NCBI RefSeq assembly: GCF_910592395.1
Contig: NC_088319.1
Span: 3,908,001-3,972,000, forward strand
Origin: Lineus longissimus
Lineage: Eukaryota > Nemertea > Pilidiophora > Heteronemertea > Lineidae
DNA: 64,000 bases
Reading direction: 5' to 3'
In this document: positions 1 to 12,574 of the stretch, in pieces
How the letters are laid out: each line of letters opens with the position of its first letter
Position numbering within the stretch: position 1 is the first letter of the stretch
Made by a program: the position numbers and the translations under genes
Notes under the pieces: generated by a model
The model's input: the letters and a program-made list of their open reading frames with translations, nothing else
The model's database searches: none
What the model was told of the DNA's origin: nothing

Positions 1-28
1 TTCCCGGGTCAATGATCATTGACTATTT

Positions 29-249
29 GTGACTCGCTCTACCAAAACTAGGCGCTTGTCGCATCTGAACTTGACTGGTTGATACGGACTTGTTGTTCAT
101 TTCCCTATTGCAGACCTTTTGTGAAATCTATTACAAACTGATCTGGTTACATTTCACCAAAGGTCTACAATAGGGAAATGAACAACAAGTCCGTATCAAC
201 CTGTCAAGTTCAGATGCGACAAGCGCCTAGTTTTGGTAGAGCGGGTCAC
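29..249. mobile_element. Foldback MITE, GTGAC ends (221 bp)
   Basis: Two arms of about 98 bp are near-perfect reverse complements around a short loop, so the whole element is a hairpin. Ends are GTGACTCGCTC and GAGCGGGTCAC. ATTT lies directly on both sides (25-28 and 250-253), giving a 4-bp target-site duplication. It has no coding content. The twin at 18993 has the same length. Confidence 0.85.
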
Positions 250-1789
250 ATTTCATCCCTTGATCACTCTACATGGGGAAATAGCACCAAAAATGTTGGT
301 TTATTAGTCCTTAATTCGATTTTGATGAGTTTTAGGGAGAAAATCAACAAAACACAATTTTAATAGAAAATCCACTGGAAGTGTACCTTTTAGTATTGGT
401 GCTGCCATCTGGATTTTTAGTTGTGCAGGTTCCTCATTGAATTGGAGCTGCTGTTAGATGACTGTAATTTTCTTTTAAATTAGAAGTCAGATTGGGAGTC
501 AGAAGAAACATGACTTTTGTAATGTTAGTTTATAAATCTCTATACTTTATCAACTATCAATTAAGTCAGTATGGCCTGATAGACATCAATCAAATAGCTC
601 TTCTTTCATATAATCAACACCCCTTTGTAATAAGGATTAATTCACCGTCATTGTTTGTACCGGTATTCTCTTTTGAAAGGTGACTTATAATTTTTCAACA
701 GAAATTACACACATCTTTTATGTATGAGATTCTCTTATTGATATCTATTAAATCAATTAACCCACCAAAGATGGCTATTCCATCAATTAGCTATCATCCC
801 ATTAAGAATCCCGAAGCAATTCCCAATATTTACTAATGAACCATATCAAAAGAATTCAGGTTATGTTTCAACGGATTTTTATCCGTTATAATGAAAGAAG
901 ACAAATTAATGATCAATATAAACGATAAATTTGATGTACAATGTATCAGAGGCTGTTCCATTAATGGGTTTGCCACCCACTGATATTGATTTTCCCATAT
1001 CACCCTGTAGTGATTAATCTTGCTCTTTACAGTGTGTGTGGAGCAGGAAATAATCTCTCTTCATGAATAAATTACTTTCTGGGATGGTGCTGGTTTTGTT
1101 GCTGTTTAATTGAAGAAGCATTTAGAGAAAACTTAACAAGCAGTTCAATATCGGTTATTGATTTGACTTCATTTGCAGTAACTTAAACTAGAGGGGGCAT
1201 TGGTCGTGTTTTTGACCATGATTTCAACTGATAAAAGGCGAAAAGTTATCTTTTACCTTTGTCAACTCCCCCCCCCCACCGCCATCGCCCGACTAGTTTT
1301 TGGGAATGAAAACCCATCATTTTGCACCAAATCACAGGTACCAAAAAATAAGGATATCAAGAGGCACCCTGCTTCCCCTCTGGGAGTGTCATGTTTAAGG
1401 CTAGCATTGGGGTTGGCCACACATCCTGGGCAGGTGTTCTCCATTATCACCTGTTTAACAGAAAGTGATCAGTGGACCAGAAAATCATACCTAATTTGCT
1501 TAGCCTAATAGGATCAGCGAAAATAGGCATCCTTTCTGCATAAAAAGCCTTAGGTCTAAGCCAACACAAAGAGAGGCCAATTATTCTGATAAATGTACAA
1601 TTTGTTGACACTTGCCCATACAAAGTTTTTATTGGTGTGTACATCCTTTCAATATGTCCCCGTGTCAACATAAATGTGTGGAGGATGTTCCAACATAACT
1701 TGGACCAATGTGTTTACACTGTAGATACATGTATGCAGTTATACATGTAATGGCGATTGCTTTTGTTAGCGCAGTAACATCACAAGTTA

Positions 1790-1947
1790 CAGTAGAACCT
1801 CTCTGAGGACACCCTTGGGACTGAAAGGTGCTGTTGTGAATAGAGGGGTGTTCTGATTAGAGAGGTCAAATTGAATGGAAACACCCAATTTGGGACCAAA
1901 ACTAGTGTCCTTAATAGAGAGGTGTCCGCTGAGGGAGGTTCTACTGT
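1790..1947. mobile_element. MITE, CAGTAGAACCTCTCT ends
   Basis: A short non-coding element starting CAGTAGAACCTCTCT and ending GGGAGGTTCTACTG, preceded by TA. The interior carries TGTCCTTAATAGAGAGG-like units, the seed of the 18-bp expansions seen in other copies. The terminal repeat and TA site suggest a mariner/Tc1-type non-autonomous element; no transposase is present. Confidence 0.75.
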
Positions 1948-3845
1948 GCTAGGAAATAAGAATTGTGCACTGCAGAAAATGTAGGCATGTACAGAGATGT
2001 TATCTCGATTTAAGGGACTCATGTATTTCGCACTGTTTTGATAAGCATGTGGTTAAAAATGTGAATAGAAAATTGTAAAGAAATGGTTTCACCCATTATG
2101 AGCTGGACTGTGTGTTGCATACAAGAGATAGTGTGCAGGTAGTTAGGTTCAGGTTGGGGTGAAGCAAACAGCAGACCTCTTGATCTTCTGTTGTGGTTAT
2201 CACCTGCCCACACAACCCTGATCATAATAATAACACCTCTGCCTTTGTCCCAACACTCTCTTGAGCCAACAACCTCGAGGTCAATAAGACACCCGCCACC
2301 ATTGGATTACCCATTCATTTATTTCTGTCACTCAGCCAATCAGAATAGCTGTTACAACTGTTTGATAGGTTTTCATCATGGCCGCCACTTCAGTAAGTAC
2401 TCTCCACTGTGTTTATAAACTGTGATTCTTTTTCGTTACCGTTATTTTTCTGGCTGAAAATCGCTCAAGATCGTTAGCCCTCGGCCCCCTCGTTAGCTCC
2501 GGCGTTGACGAGCAATGCATATCCAGTCAATCGGCAGAAATTCCAATCATCGATTCCAATGGAATTTCTATGCTTTGTGTTATGTGTCTACAGACATCCA
2601 TGTACAGTACCCGGTACCCAGTACTGAAGAACCATACTGAGAAATAATGTAGCAAAAATCGTTGATATGTATGATTTTTTCTCTGTGGTTGCTTTCTAAG
2701 TCCGTGGTAGGTACCATTGGATATAGTGTGTGATTTTTGTTTCTTAAATGGCCACTTCCCTGTTAGAAATTTATGGTTACTGTATTGTATGTGGCCAGTG
2801 TGCTGTAGAAACCCCAATAAGAGGACTGCATAATGGATCGTATCAGGTGCAGTGTATCCATCCTGGTGAATTGCTCTATTGATAGTGAAACGAATATATA
2901 GGGGAATGCACTGTAGGTATTTGCTGGCCATGGAAGATAGCTGTGTAAGTTGGTCCAGAGTCAAAACCCTCTTGTCCAGATTAAAAACCTAGGTCCAAAT
3001 TGAAAAACCTTCCCTCTCCGCAGGAGTTCTAAACTGTTTGTATGATGCTTGTTGACAGCCATCACTCTGTAACTCTGCCGCAAATCCCCCCTTAATGGAG
3101 ATGTTCGGAAATATACATCGAACATAGAAACACTTTCAATTTCTGCAGGCTGAGAATTCTCAGTATGGTCTCTGCTGTACTGCTGGAATTAGGCCTACAT
3201 TCCAGTTTACTTTCATATAAACCTCGAGGCTATGTGTCAGCTGGACTTAAGGCCCATTTTGTGGTGTTGGACCAGGTTGTTGGCACGAGAGTGATATTTC
3301 TGCACATGAGACAAAGTGTTTTTGCAGATAAATCGAATTGACTTGTCATGTGGGGTGAAGGGTATTAATAAGGTTATCTAAAGATAAATTGTTGATTCAT
3401 GTATTGTTTGATTATATCAGACATATGTACCAATTGAGTTGGGTAAACACTTGACTTTTCCCAGGAATTGAGAAATGAGAAAAAAGAAACATACTAGGTT
3501 AGGCCTCTTTTTCTCTTTGCTGGTTGACAGGGAATTGTACTGTGCTTTTATAACCATGCTTAAATATCTCATCTTGAAATAATTCACACAACATTGATGT
3601 GATTAAAAAATCTGAAACACAAACTCCTTTCTATGGTTCTCCTGCTTGGTTAGAAGGGAAACTTGTTTCAAATATACGTTTCTCTATAAGTTGGGAAACT
3701 GTGTGGTTCTCCAAAATGACTTCTGGGAACCTCCTTCAAAATTCCTCGATGATGATTTGAATGAGATTCATGTAAATTTAAGTGAAAAGCTAAAAGTAAA
3801 CAGCAAAAACCTGACTAAGTTTGGCCACCATTTGTTTTGTGCATA

Positions 3846-4067
3846 CAGTCCAAATCACAATTTATTGTCATCCCTAAATTCATGTCAGTGGTGCGTCATT
3901 GACGCGCTACGTGGTATGTACATGAAGGTCGTGTGAAAGTTGAGCGCAATTTCCGCAAAACATAGAGAGATAAGCGTGTCACTGCTGCGCAACTTGACGC
4001 GTAATTTGCGCGTACGTTGCGCGTCACTGACACGCAGCAGCATGGAGGTCAATTGTGATTAGGACTG
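3846..4067. mobile_element. MITE, CAGTCC ends, TA target
   Basis: It begins CAGTCCAAATCACAA and ends TTGTGATTAGGACTG with TA on both sides (3844-3845, 4068-4069). The interior is rich in GCGTCA/TGACGC words and CpG, unlike the flanks. It is non-coding and of Tc1/mariner type by its TA duplication. Confidence 0.8.
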
Positions 4068-5069
4068 TAATAGGTTTTACAAAAACGAGACAGACAGGCC
4101 AAGATTGTCTGACAAATGACAATACTGGTCAATTCTTTCAGGCTGAGAAATTAACAAATTTTGATAGGCAGTAGATGAAGTGGTCTCAGTATGATAACGT
4201 CTAACTTGTTGACCTTATTCAACGTGACACTGAACTTTCAGTCATGTTTTGATGTGGACAGCGTCCTCGATAAATGATTGATAGGTCACAGATTTATCGA
4301 AAGTTTCATATGTATTTGTTATTTCATGCTCCCCTAAAACATTGTAGCGCTCTTTCTCTTTGGATCATGATAAACCAAGTGTATGGTATCCCACTACTTT
4401 CATTTACCCTGCATCCGTGACTGTGAAATATTGAATTTAAGTCCCTCTATCATGACAATACCAGCGCCCACCTTTGTGTTACGACAATGTGTTGTGGTGA
4501 TATTTGCCTGATAGGATTCACTGAGTTAAAAATAGCCGACATTTGTCATGTTTTCTAATGCTTCCTATTGACACATTTGAATGTGTGATGACCCCCTTTA
4601 TCCTTTGGCATTTTGATATTGGCAGAAGAGTTGGTGATGACCTCTTGATTAAAGATACTGACAGCTTTGGGGGCGTTTTATAATTCATTTGATTTGTATT
4701 TCCTGATCAAAAAATTAAATATAGTATGTTTGTTTGAAAGGCGCAACTTTTTTCTGTAAGTAGAAAGTAATACAGTGTACTGTTGATTGCAGTAAGACCC
4801 ACATCATGTTGACCCACATCATGTTCAAATGATGATACATTGATATTGTTTCTTGCCAGACTTGGGCCAATCACTTGACTAAAAACCTTTTAGATCAGAC
4901 AGAAATTGCCCATATTTTAGATAGAATCAAAAATCCACTACCATTTACCAGCCTCCTGGAAATAAATTACCAATTCTAGTCGGGGAAAACAACCCTAAAG
5001 AATTAGAGTTTTCCTCTCTTAGCCAAATCTGTTGTGATTCAATACTGGTACCAAACTTGACAAATTCAG

Positions 5070-5480
5070 TGTGAGAGTTGACATTTCTATGATTTTTAGC
5101 ACACTTTTCATTGGTACTGTGGTGTCCATCATCCATTGTCGTAAGCAGAGCATGATTGTAACCATTGGGGCTAGATTGCTGAAACTTGACATGATGGTAA
5201 CTAGTATAGCTTTAAACAATACATGTATGCCCGGTAAGATATTTTGTTTCTGCAATTCGACATACTTTCTGGTCTCCAGGTGGCCAAATTGAAAATCCGT
5301 TTTTTTCTCATTTTGAAACTATTTAAACGCTTGCAGCTAGAGTGATGAAATTTTCGTGGTGAGTGTATCTTATAAGGAAACACCACTCAGGTTTTTGATT
5401 TGACGACTAGTTTTGAAGGCCACAGAGTCTAAACTCTTTCACGAACAGAAGCACGTTTTGTCATTTTGACCTAGACTCTT
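5070..5480. mobile_element. Degenerate relative of AGGTGAGC element
   Basis: Diverged fragments follow the same order as the family at 25.8 kb: a GTCCATCATCC stretch, a gene-silent GAAACTTG segment, CCAGGTGGCC, then GGTTTTTGATTTGAC and a CACAGAG motif. Ends are not clear. This is an old copy or a related family. Confidence 0.4.
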
Positions 5481-5825
5481 CAAATTTGATATCTGTTAAC
5501 ACTATCTATTTAACCCGTATTGGTCATCTCTGCATACTTGTAGGTCAATGTGACCTTCTTTTTGGTGTAATAAGGTAAAAGGTAATAAAATCCTGTGTGG
5601 GTCATACAACATTCGCTGTGTAATCTTCAAATGTAGGTCACACAGTGGTTGGACGATTTGACCTTGACCTAATTTCCAAGTTCACTGAGGTCAAGTTCTC
5701 TGTAAGAATCATTTCGGCAACAACATTTCTGTCGTTGATCACAGGTGAGCACATGGCCTCATGTTCCACCAAGCCAGAAATATTCTGTTGGATGACTCTT
5801 CAACTTGACTTCTATCAGTTGATAA

Positions 5826-5912
5826 GGGAATTGAACTCATCACTTTCAGCCTCGCGCAGCGACCGGAACTAGCAAATCACAGTGCTATGCCACTGATAAC
5901 CATACTGGAAAT
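5826..5912 (-). mobile_element. Possible tRNA-derived SINE head, degraded
   Basis: On the minus strand a TGGCATAGCACTG box is followed about 50 bases later by GAGTTCAATTCCC, resembling pol III A and B boxes. No body or tail is clear, so the call is weak. Confidence 0.3.
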
Positions 5913-6939
5913 AACTGTGTGTTTATCTCCAAGAGCCTGAACCGAATGTCTTCCAATCTACCATCATGGAGTATTGACGTGAATAATACGATAGCATGGT
6001 CTCTTTAATTCCCCATCAGTGTCGGAATAATTGCTAATCTATAAGTTATCGTGTGGAAGCCAATCCCGTATGGTTCGCAGCGCTGCTCATTTCTTCACTA
6101 TACAGGGTGTATCGAGGAGTGTGTTTGTCTTTGAAACCTTAAAATCGATCTCTGAGGCCCTGAGCACTATTCTGAATGCATAACACCTGTGACCTGGAAT
6201 TGGCCTGGGTTGTAGAACTTCTTTTAAAAATTTTCTTTCAGGTTCTGGTTTGTTTGGTATTAGGTCCCTAGATGCAAAACACCAGGGCTGTATTTACCCT
6301 TTTGGTCCTGTGCGGGCACAACACCACTTTTCATCCCAAAAGGGCCCAATTCTGCCCTGCCCTGCCCAAACTCTGCCCTGAACACTAAAGGTTATGCACT
6401 GTGATATTACCCCAAAAGTGCTCTTTGAGCTGACCTTTGATATCTCAGTCTCGAATAAAAATAGTTCTTGCTTTACTTGAGTTGAAAGATTCTGCTACAT
6501 TCTGTCGGTCGTACTGTATTTCATGAGAAAATGGGTGAGGCATGAGAGAAAAAAATCATCAGCATGTGGTATTAATTTGACTCCTTTGCATGAGGGCTTC
6601 CTGTCATTGATGAAACTAAAATATATGAAACTGCACAATGCACCCGAGTGGATATTGAATGCATTGAACACAGTGCACTCATGGTGAAATACTGCACTCC
6701 ATTTGTAATTGGCAGTAAGTGATGATATTTCATCTGCATTTATTCATATTATGGCCTATTGTGTAGGATTTTTATTCTCTCCAGCTGTTAGTTGAAGATG
6801 GCTTTTGATCATTGCAGATGTGAATTAATGTTGTGTGCACTTAAACCTATCTCTGCTCGGATCAACTGAATATTTCATGCACGGAAGTACATTGTCTTGT
6901 ACAAAGCAATACTGGCTGCAAAGAGAAATTTTCATTATA

Positions 6940-7119
6940 CAGTCCTAATCACAAATGACCTCCATCCTGCTTCGCGTCATTGATGCTCAACATACACACA
7001 AGTTGCACGTCGCAGTGACACGCTTATCTGTCTATGTTTCGCATATTTTACGCGCAACCTATGCACGGGGTAGCGTGCTAAAGACGCAAATTTAGGGATG
7101 GGAATTGTGATTAGGACTG
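6940..7119. mobile_element. MITE, CAGTCC ends, TA target
   Basis: It starts CAGTCCTAATCACAA and ends AATTGTGATTAGGACTG, flanked by TA on both sides. The interior has the same GCGTCA-rich content as the copy at 3846, in the opposite orientation. Confidence 0.8.
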
Positions 7120-7197
7120 TATAGTGTCATCAAGTATGGTATATGTCTACGGTATAATATTGATACCTTTTAATATTGGTTTCTACATGTAGATGTA

Positions 7198-7375
7198 CAG
7201 TGGAGCCTCCCTTAGCGGACACCTCTCTATTAAGGACAACCTCTCTATTAAGGTCACTAGTTTTGGTCCTAAATTGGTCGTTTCCATTCAATTTGACCTC
7301 TCTAATCACGACACCTCTCTATTAAGGACAGCAGTAGTCAGTCCCGTGTGTATCCTTAATGTAGAGGTTCTACTG
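7198..7375. mobile_element. MITE, CAGTAGAACC family, inverted copy
   Basis: Starts CAGTGGAGCCTCCCTTAGCG and ends GTAGAGGTTCTACTG with TA on both sides. The order of internal units is reversed relative to 1790. Confidence 0.75.
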
Positions 7376-8828
7376 TATATCATATACCAATAATATATAT
7401 TAATAATAACTACAACACACTAAACCTTTTGACACCAGAAAACATGTTTGGCCTACCAACAACATCCAAAAAACTATCCACATTGGTGAATGCATTACTA
7501 ATAAATATGCCAACACCTGAACCTCTTGCATTGTATAGTAGTATACATGATAAAAAAGATACATGAAAGCTTACTAACACTACCTCAAAGAATAACATTC
7601 CTAAGTCCTGGTTTTTTTCAGGCAAACATGACAATGGGGATATTGTAAAGATGATACCTCACAGCTTGTAAATAATACTTTCACTCCATGGTATGATGCT
7701 AAAAGGGAATGTGTCAGCATAATTTCTATAGTATGGATTTTCAGGCTAACTTGTGGCAGAGCTCAAATATGCTTTTCTTTGGGGTGGGTACAGGGAGGGG
7801 CCTATTGAAGACAATATATAGAGTGAATCAATAAAAGAGTTGCAGGAGTCAGTGTATCATTTTTATTGATACACTCTGTAGTAGAAATGAGAAAACACGC
7901 TTGCAAATAATGATATAAAATTCAAAATGTAGACCTGCATCCTGAGCAATACCGTTGTGACTCATGACATTCTTAGAGATTAGAAAAATCACTGTAAGCA
8001 TTTAACCCTTCGGGATCCCCAGAAATCAGCTGAGCGCTTGACCCTTGGGCCTCTTGTTTGTTATTTTCATCTCATGATTGTACACAATTGCAAGACGCCC
8101 TTTATAAATGCTGTCTGCTTATGTGTTGTCTTTGAAGGTGAAATGAAGACTAAGAATGTGCAAAACTCAAAATTGCCTTGAGTCTTGTTTTTACAAATGA
8201 TATCAAATAGTTTCAAATTGAGTACATGTATACGATACAACCTCTGGTCTGATATGCATTGACCATGTCATCACGGCAATATCACTTCATGCATTAGCTA
8301 TTATATTAAAACCTTGTAGGTTAAGATGATGTATAATGGCTACGATTGCTTATCCGCAGTGATCCACACATCAATATCTGGTATCCATTCCTATAATCCA
8401 TTTTTGTCCGTAAGCTACTGGTAGAGTAGGCTTTTGAGTTATGTGTGCCATCCCTCTGGTTTATCACGAGTACAAGCACAGCATGAAAGACACAGTTTAT
8501 CTTTCACTGCGAAAAATTCTCTTTGAAATATTTGATCCATGCGTAGTAAAGCGTTCATTGAAATAATAATTGCTGAAGACTTGAAAGGAAATATATTTTC
8601 AAACGTACAAAAAATCCTTTGAAATTATGATCTGAAAAATCGGTTGATGCGACGACTGATCCTTATTTGAAAATGCATTGTGGGTTATTCGAAAAGAAAA
8701 AAAAAGAAATCCCATTTCACAATAACAATAGAATAATTGTTGAAAAAAAATGAAAACTGGAGGAATTTCATGTTCAAGGTTATAATATTATATTGCAGTA
8801 TCTACATGTATATGGCTGTAAAACTTAA

Positions 8829-9061
8829 AGGCCTATGCCGTTCATAAAAAATTTGAATTTGTAATCGAATTTAAAAATGTCCAGTTTGCGGAATACGTAC
8901 CAACTATATAGATTTCAACATTGTCATTGTGTAGACTAATATACAAATACTATGAATACCAAGTTTAAACAAATTTTTATTCACAATAACTGCACTACAG
9001 CATGTGTATTAGTGGATTTCTATTCAACTGGACCATAAGTAATTACCAACAGCATACCCCT
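8829..9061. mobile_element. TTAA-flanked MITE, AGGCCTATGCCG ends
   Basis: TTAA lies on both sides (8825-8828, 9062-9065). Left end AGGCCTATGCCGTT and the complement of the right end AGGGGTATGCTGTT form an imperfect terminal inverted repeat. TTAA targets are typical of piggyBac and Kolobok elements. Non-coding. Confidence 0.7.
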
Positions 9062-9882
9062 TTAATATAACTTTTGCTTTTTGGCTATAGCACAATGAAT
9101 TTACAATCCCTAGACAAGGAAGTCAGTCATAACATGAGGTGGTACTTCTGACATTTGTCTGAGGTTTTTACCTGACAAATTTGAGACTTGATAGCCCAGT
9201 AATCCTCTCGTATCTCTAACATCCCATGAAATCTATATTCTAAATCTGACTTGAAACCCGCAGAGTGTTAACTTCTCATTTCCAGGCTGATCATGATAAT
9301 AGCACTGTGTGCAGTTTATAGATGAAAAATCATCCATAATTTGTTGCCTGTCATGATGTGTGTATTCCTTCTACCAATGACTCACACAATTTGAAAAGCC
9401 CCTTGTGGACCATTAAAACTCTATACCATTCAACTTCTGCTGCATGTCATCTCACAAATATTGTTTGAGCTGTACTTAATGGTACTTCTGAACGCCGCTT
9501 TCGATAACAAATGAATAATCTTGTTTTGTGGCTCAAGGTTACAGATAGGTGAAGTTGTGGTGAAGTATTTTCTGAAGGGTACACACTCTAAAGCCCCTTG
9601 AACCTTTTGCTCTGCCTTGTGAACTTTATAGACAATTCTATCTTTTTGACCTAGTTTAGACATGTTTGAAATGTACACTAACGTCCTGAAGTCCTTAATC
9701 TTGCCTCTCTGGCCTTGAGCATGGCCCCTTTTTAAATGTGAGCGAAATCCTCTTGAAAATGGTGTGGTTAGAATACACGAGTATTGGCAAACAAGTTATG
9801 GTACTGGTTGTGGATTGAAGGTCTTAAGGACTAATATCTGTGTGATGTTACAATTGGCTTGGCTCATATTCTTCTAAAGAGT

Positions 9883-10147
9883 CATCCTGACAATATCAGG
9901 CCATTTCACTCGATACATACTTACTCCCTCGGAAACATGCGTAAGGAGAAGTCGTGTTGTAGGCCCTGTTTGCAAGAAGATGAGGGGTACAGTGTCTCTG
10001 TGATGCTTGTCCCGTCTACCTATCATATAGAGAAACAATGGGGACACAGGGGTACACATCCTGACAATATCAGGCCATTTCACTCGATACATACTTACTC
10101 CCTCAATGCGGAAACATGCGTAAGGAGAAGTCGTGTTGTAGGCCCTG
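9883..10147. repeat. Direct duplication, ~90-bp unit
   Basis: Positions 9883-9968 and 10057-10147 are almost identical, differing mainly by five bases (AATGC) added in the second copy. The 88-bp spacer is unique. Reading frames here on both strands are products of the duplication. Confidence 0.85.
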
Positions 10148-11622
10148 CCCTGTTGGCACGAGGATACTAAAACATTAGGAGTGTTGTGTTTGGCAGACAT
10201 TTTGTGTGTGCCGGAAGTTATCTGACCAGAAGTGTAGGCCTCCCCCAAGGTGCTGTAGCATGATTATCATGACAGGCCATCATCAGATGCTATCCTCAGT
10301 TAACAGTAGTGTAACCTGTCAGGTTCTCCTCTGTTTATTCTTGAGTTCACACAAGAGATACTGTTCAGCATATTCCCTGATTGTGTTTGTTCCACCCTTA
10401 GTAACGCGATTGCTTCTGCCTTTTATGTATAACCCCTCCGTTGATTTGCTGTCAACTCTGCATGGTATAAACCCCTACCTGGTAAGGCGATTCTGAGATC
10501 TCATCAGGTGAAAATTACCAGTTTCTTTTCCTCAAACAAATTATCTGTTGTAGTTTGCCTTTTCCTCACCAGGAGGACTTGTAGTCATCATATTCTGACA
10601 TCTGTTCGGTTCTTGTTAGAAGTGCTGAGGTTCTGTGCATTAAAGAGATCCAGTCATGGCACAAAATCCTTATTTAGACCAGCTGAATGTAGTATAACTA
10701 AATTAGTGATTACCAGCAGTTCATTGACTGGAGTCCGTGATATTTTGCTGTTTACCCAGATATCCAGCTCACATAATCAACTACCTGAGGGGAACTTGAA
10801 ACTGCTTAGACTTATCAATGGAAGCTCATTCCCACCTTAGGTTTTAACCAGGCTGTTCAAAACTCCCCCTTTTTATTAAGCGTTTTGTGATAGGTTTCCT
10901 TTAATGCCTCTTTATACAATTCTCTGCAGCAGTGGATGGTTTATAGAAGCAAGTGAACCTATTGTATCGATCCGTGTGTACCAAGGCCATTCACATGCTC
11001 CTCTCATTTATTGTATGTAAAAGGAAGTAGGAATTCACACGTTCAGGTTGATATTTGAAAATATCAGAGAACTGTAGTCTGATGACCAGTAGATGCCAAC
11101 ACACGATATACTGGGTTACTTTTTGAGTTATTCCTAATCCCAGGAGTCATCAGTCCCTCAACCCAAACCACCCCCCACCCCCACCCCATTTTGGGTTCGT
11201 CCAAGTTTTAAGAATAGTACCTGTTCAACTTCCAGTGACAGTTTCTTGAATTTCTTGTTTAAGATTTGCTGATTACGACAATAAATTATAAAATCTTGGA
11301 TGAGCCTTTGGCTGTAGTGGCGATGGGGTGGAAGTGAGCTTCTGGCATCTGTGGCCACAGAGCGCACTCTTCATTCACCTGAACCGGTGCTGGTTTACTT
11401 CTTGGGAACTAAAGGTGTTAAAACAAGCTGCTGGTTTCACCTGTACATGTTGGTAATCGCCAAGTGATCTGGTAAATCCGCTTCTACTATTGCATTTTAT
11501 GGTGAGACTTCCGTTCTCAAATGCCACACAGGTCGAAGCGAATACTTGACTGGTGCTGCCATCTTTGAGTTTATTGAAGAACTCTTTTCCCGCCCAAAGT
11601 TTGATTGATGACTTCCCCTTAA

Positions 11623-11956
11623 AGGGAACTGGAACCGCCGAGCGATTTATTCAACTTTTCGACTTTCACCGCCCGAGAAAGTAAATTTCCAACTTCCTAT
11701 TCGAGTTCAGATTTGTAGCTCCGCCCCCAGTGCCCGAGCATGCGCAGTTCAATTTGTTATTATTGAGAATCATGTGAGAATCACGTGAGTCATGCGATCT
11801 TTCATTCATGAGTTTTCGTAGTAAATTCCATAGTAGTGACGTCACTCAATGATTGACAGCTAGGCGCCATGTTTCATTCATGCCTCGTTCTGATCACCCG
11901 ATACGCCGGAAATGAAAACAAGGTCATACGAACTGGCTTGGCGGTTTCAGTTCCCT
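11623..11956. mobile_element. TTAA-flanked MITE, AGGGAACTG ends
   Basis: TTAA at 11619-11622 and 11957-11960. The left end AGGGAACTGGAACCGCC and the complement of the right end AGGGAACTGAAACCGCC match at 16 of 17 bases. The interior is CpG-rich and contains TCACGTGA-like words. Confidence 0.85.
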
Positions 11957-12477
11957 TTAAACCCTCTGTGAGTCTGGCTGCAGAGTATATTACAATCTTG
12001 TGTTGACCTTCATTTCTAATTTTACACTGTACATAGATAATTTGACCATCTCTCTGTTCTGATGTTTTTCACTGCAGCTAGCCTTTGATACTAGTAGATG
12101 TAGGAAACTAGTCTTAATTACTTCACCAAGGCTTAAAGGGACAACTTGGGCATGTGATTTACCTGGCCAGGAGGATAATGTGCCAACTTGACACCATGCG
12201 CCGCCACTTGTAGTACTACACTGATGCCGTTCTCTGATAACGATTTTCACCAGTGTTGGAGGGCAGTTTGGGGGTCTGGCTTGCGAATTTCAGGCAGACC
12301 TTAGGTTACACCCCGTTCTAGTGCATTGTTTATTTCAGCTCAAAGAGTTTTCATTGATCCTGTTTGGAGAAGTTGCGGCCCTGCTGGAAGCCATTTTTGC
12401 CAAAAAACAACGTATCTTATGCCCAAGTTGACCCTTTAAGCTCAAATTAACCTGTCCAAATCTTCCCAATTTTTCAG

Positions 12478-12574
12478 ATTCTTCATACGACTTGGAAATC
12501 CAAGATCCGCTAATCCGATCGCGAGAGCTCTTCATCTCGCATTCCTGTGATACTTATCCTGCCTCCAGTATAAG
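12478..12574 (+). CDS. RERE: RERE exon a: middle of BAH domain
   Basis: This 97-bp exon has no start codon and is easy to miss. A pyrimidine tract ending TTTTTCAG precedes it and GTGAGT follows. The frame gives [12 protein letters not shown] then DTYP, matching the RERE BAH segment that reads DPVIKNRELFIS and DTYH in human. It starts with two bases of a codon begun upstream and ends with AG, which the first base of the next exon completes to AGA (Arg). That phase match to 23046 is strong support. Confidence 0.88.

Larger units (their letters stand above)
1..12477 (+). other. Probable RERE upstream intron (partial)
   Basis: No exon of RERE or any other gene was recognised. A search by eye for the first half of BAH (a K-W-F/Y-Y-R segment) failed. 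The stretch holds the MITEs listed separately and a direct duplication near 10 kb. Between about 250-1790, 1950-3840, 7380-8820 and 10150-11620 I see only unclassified AT-rich sequence with short, unconserved reading frames. Confidence 0.6.
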
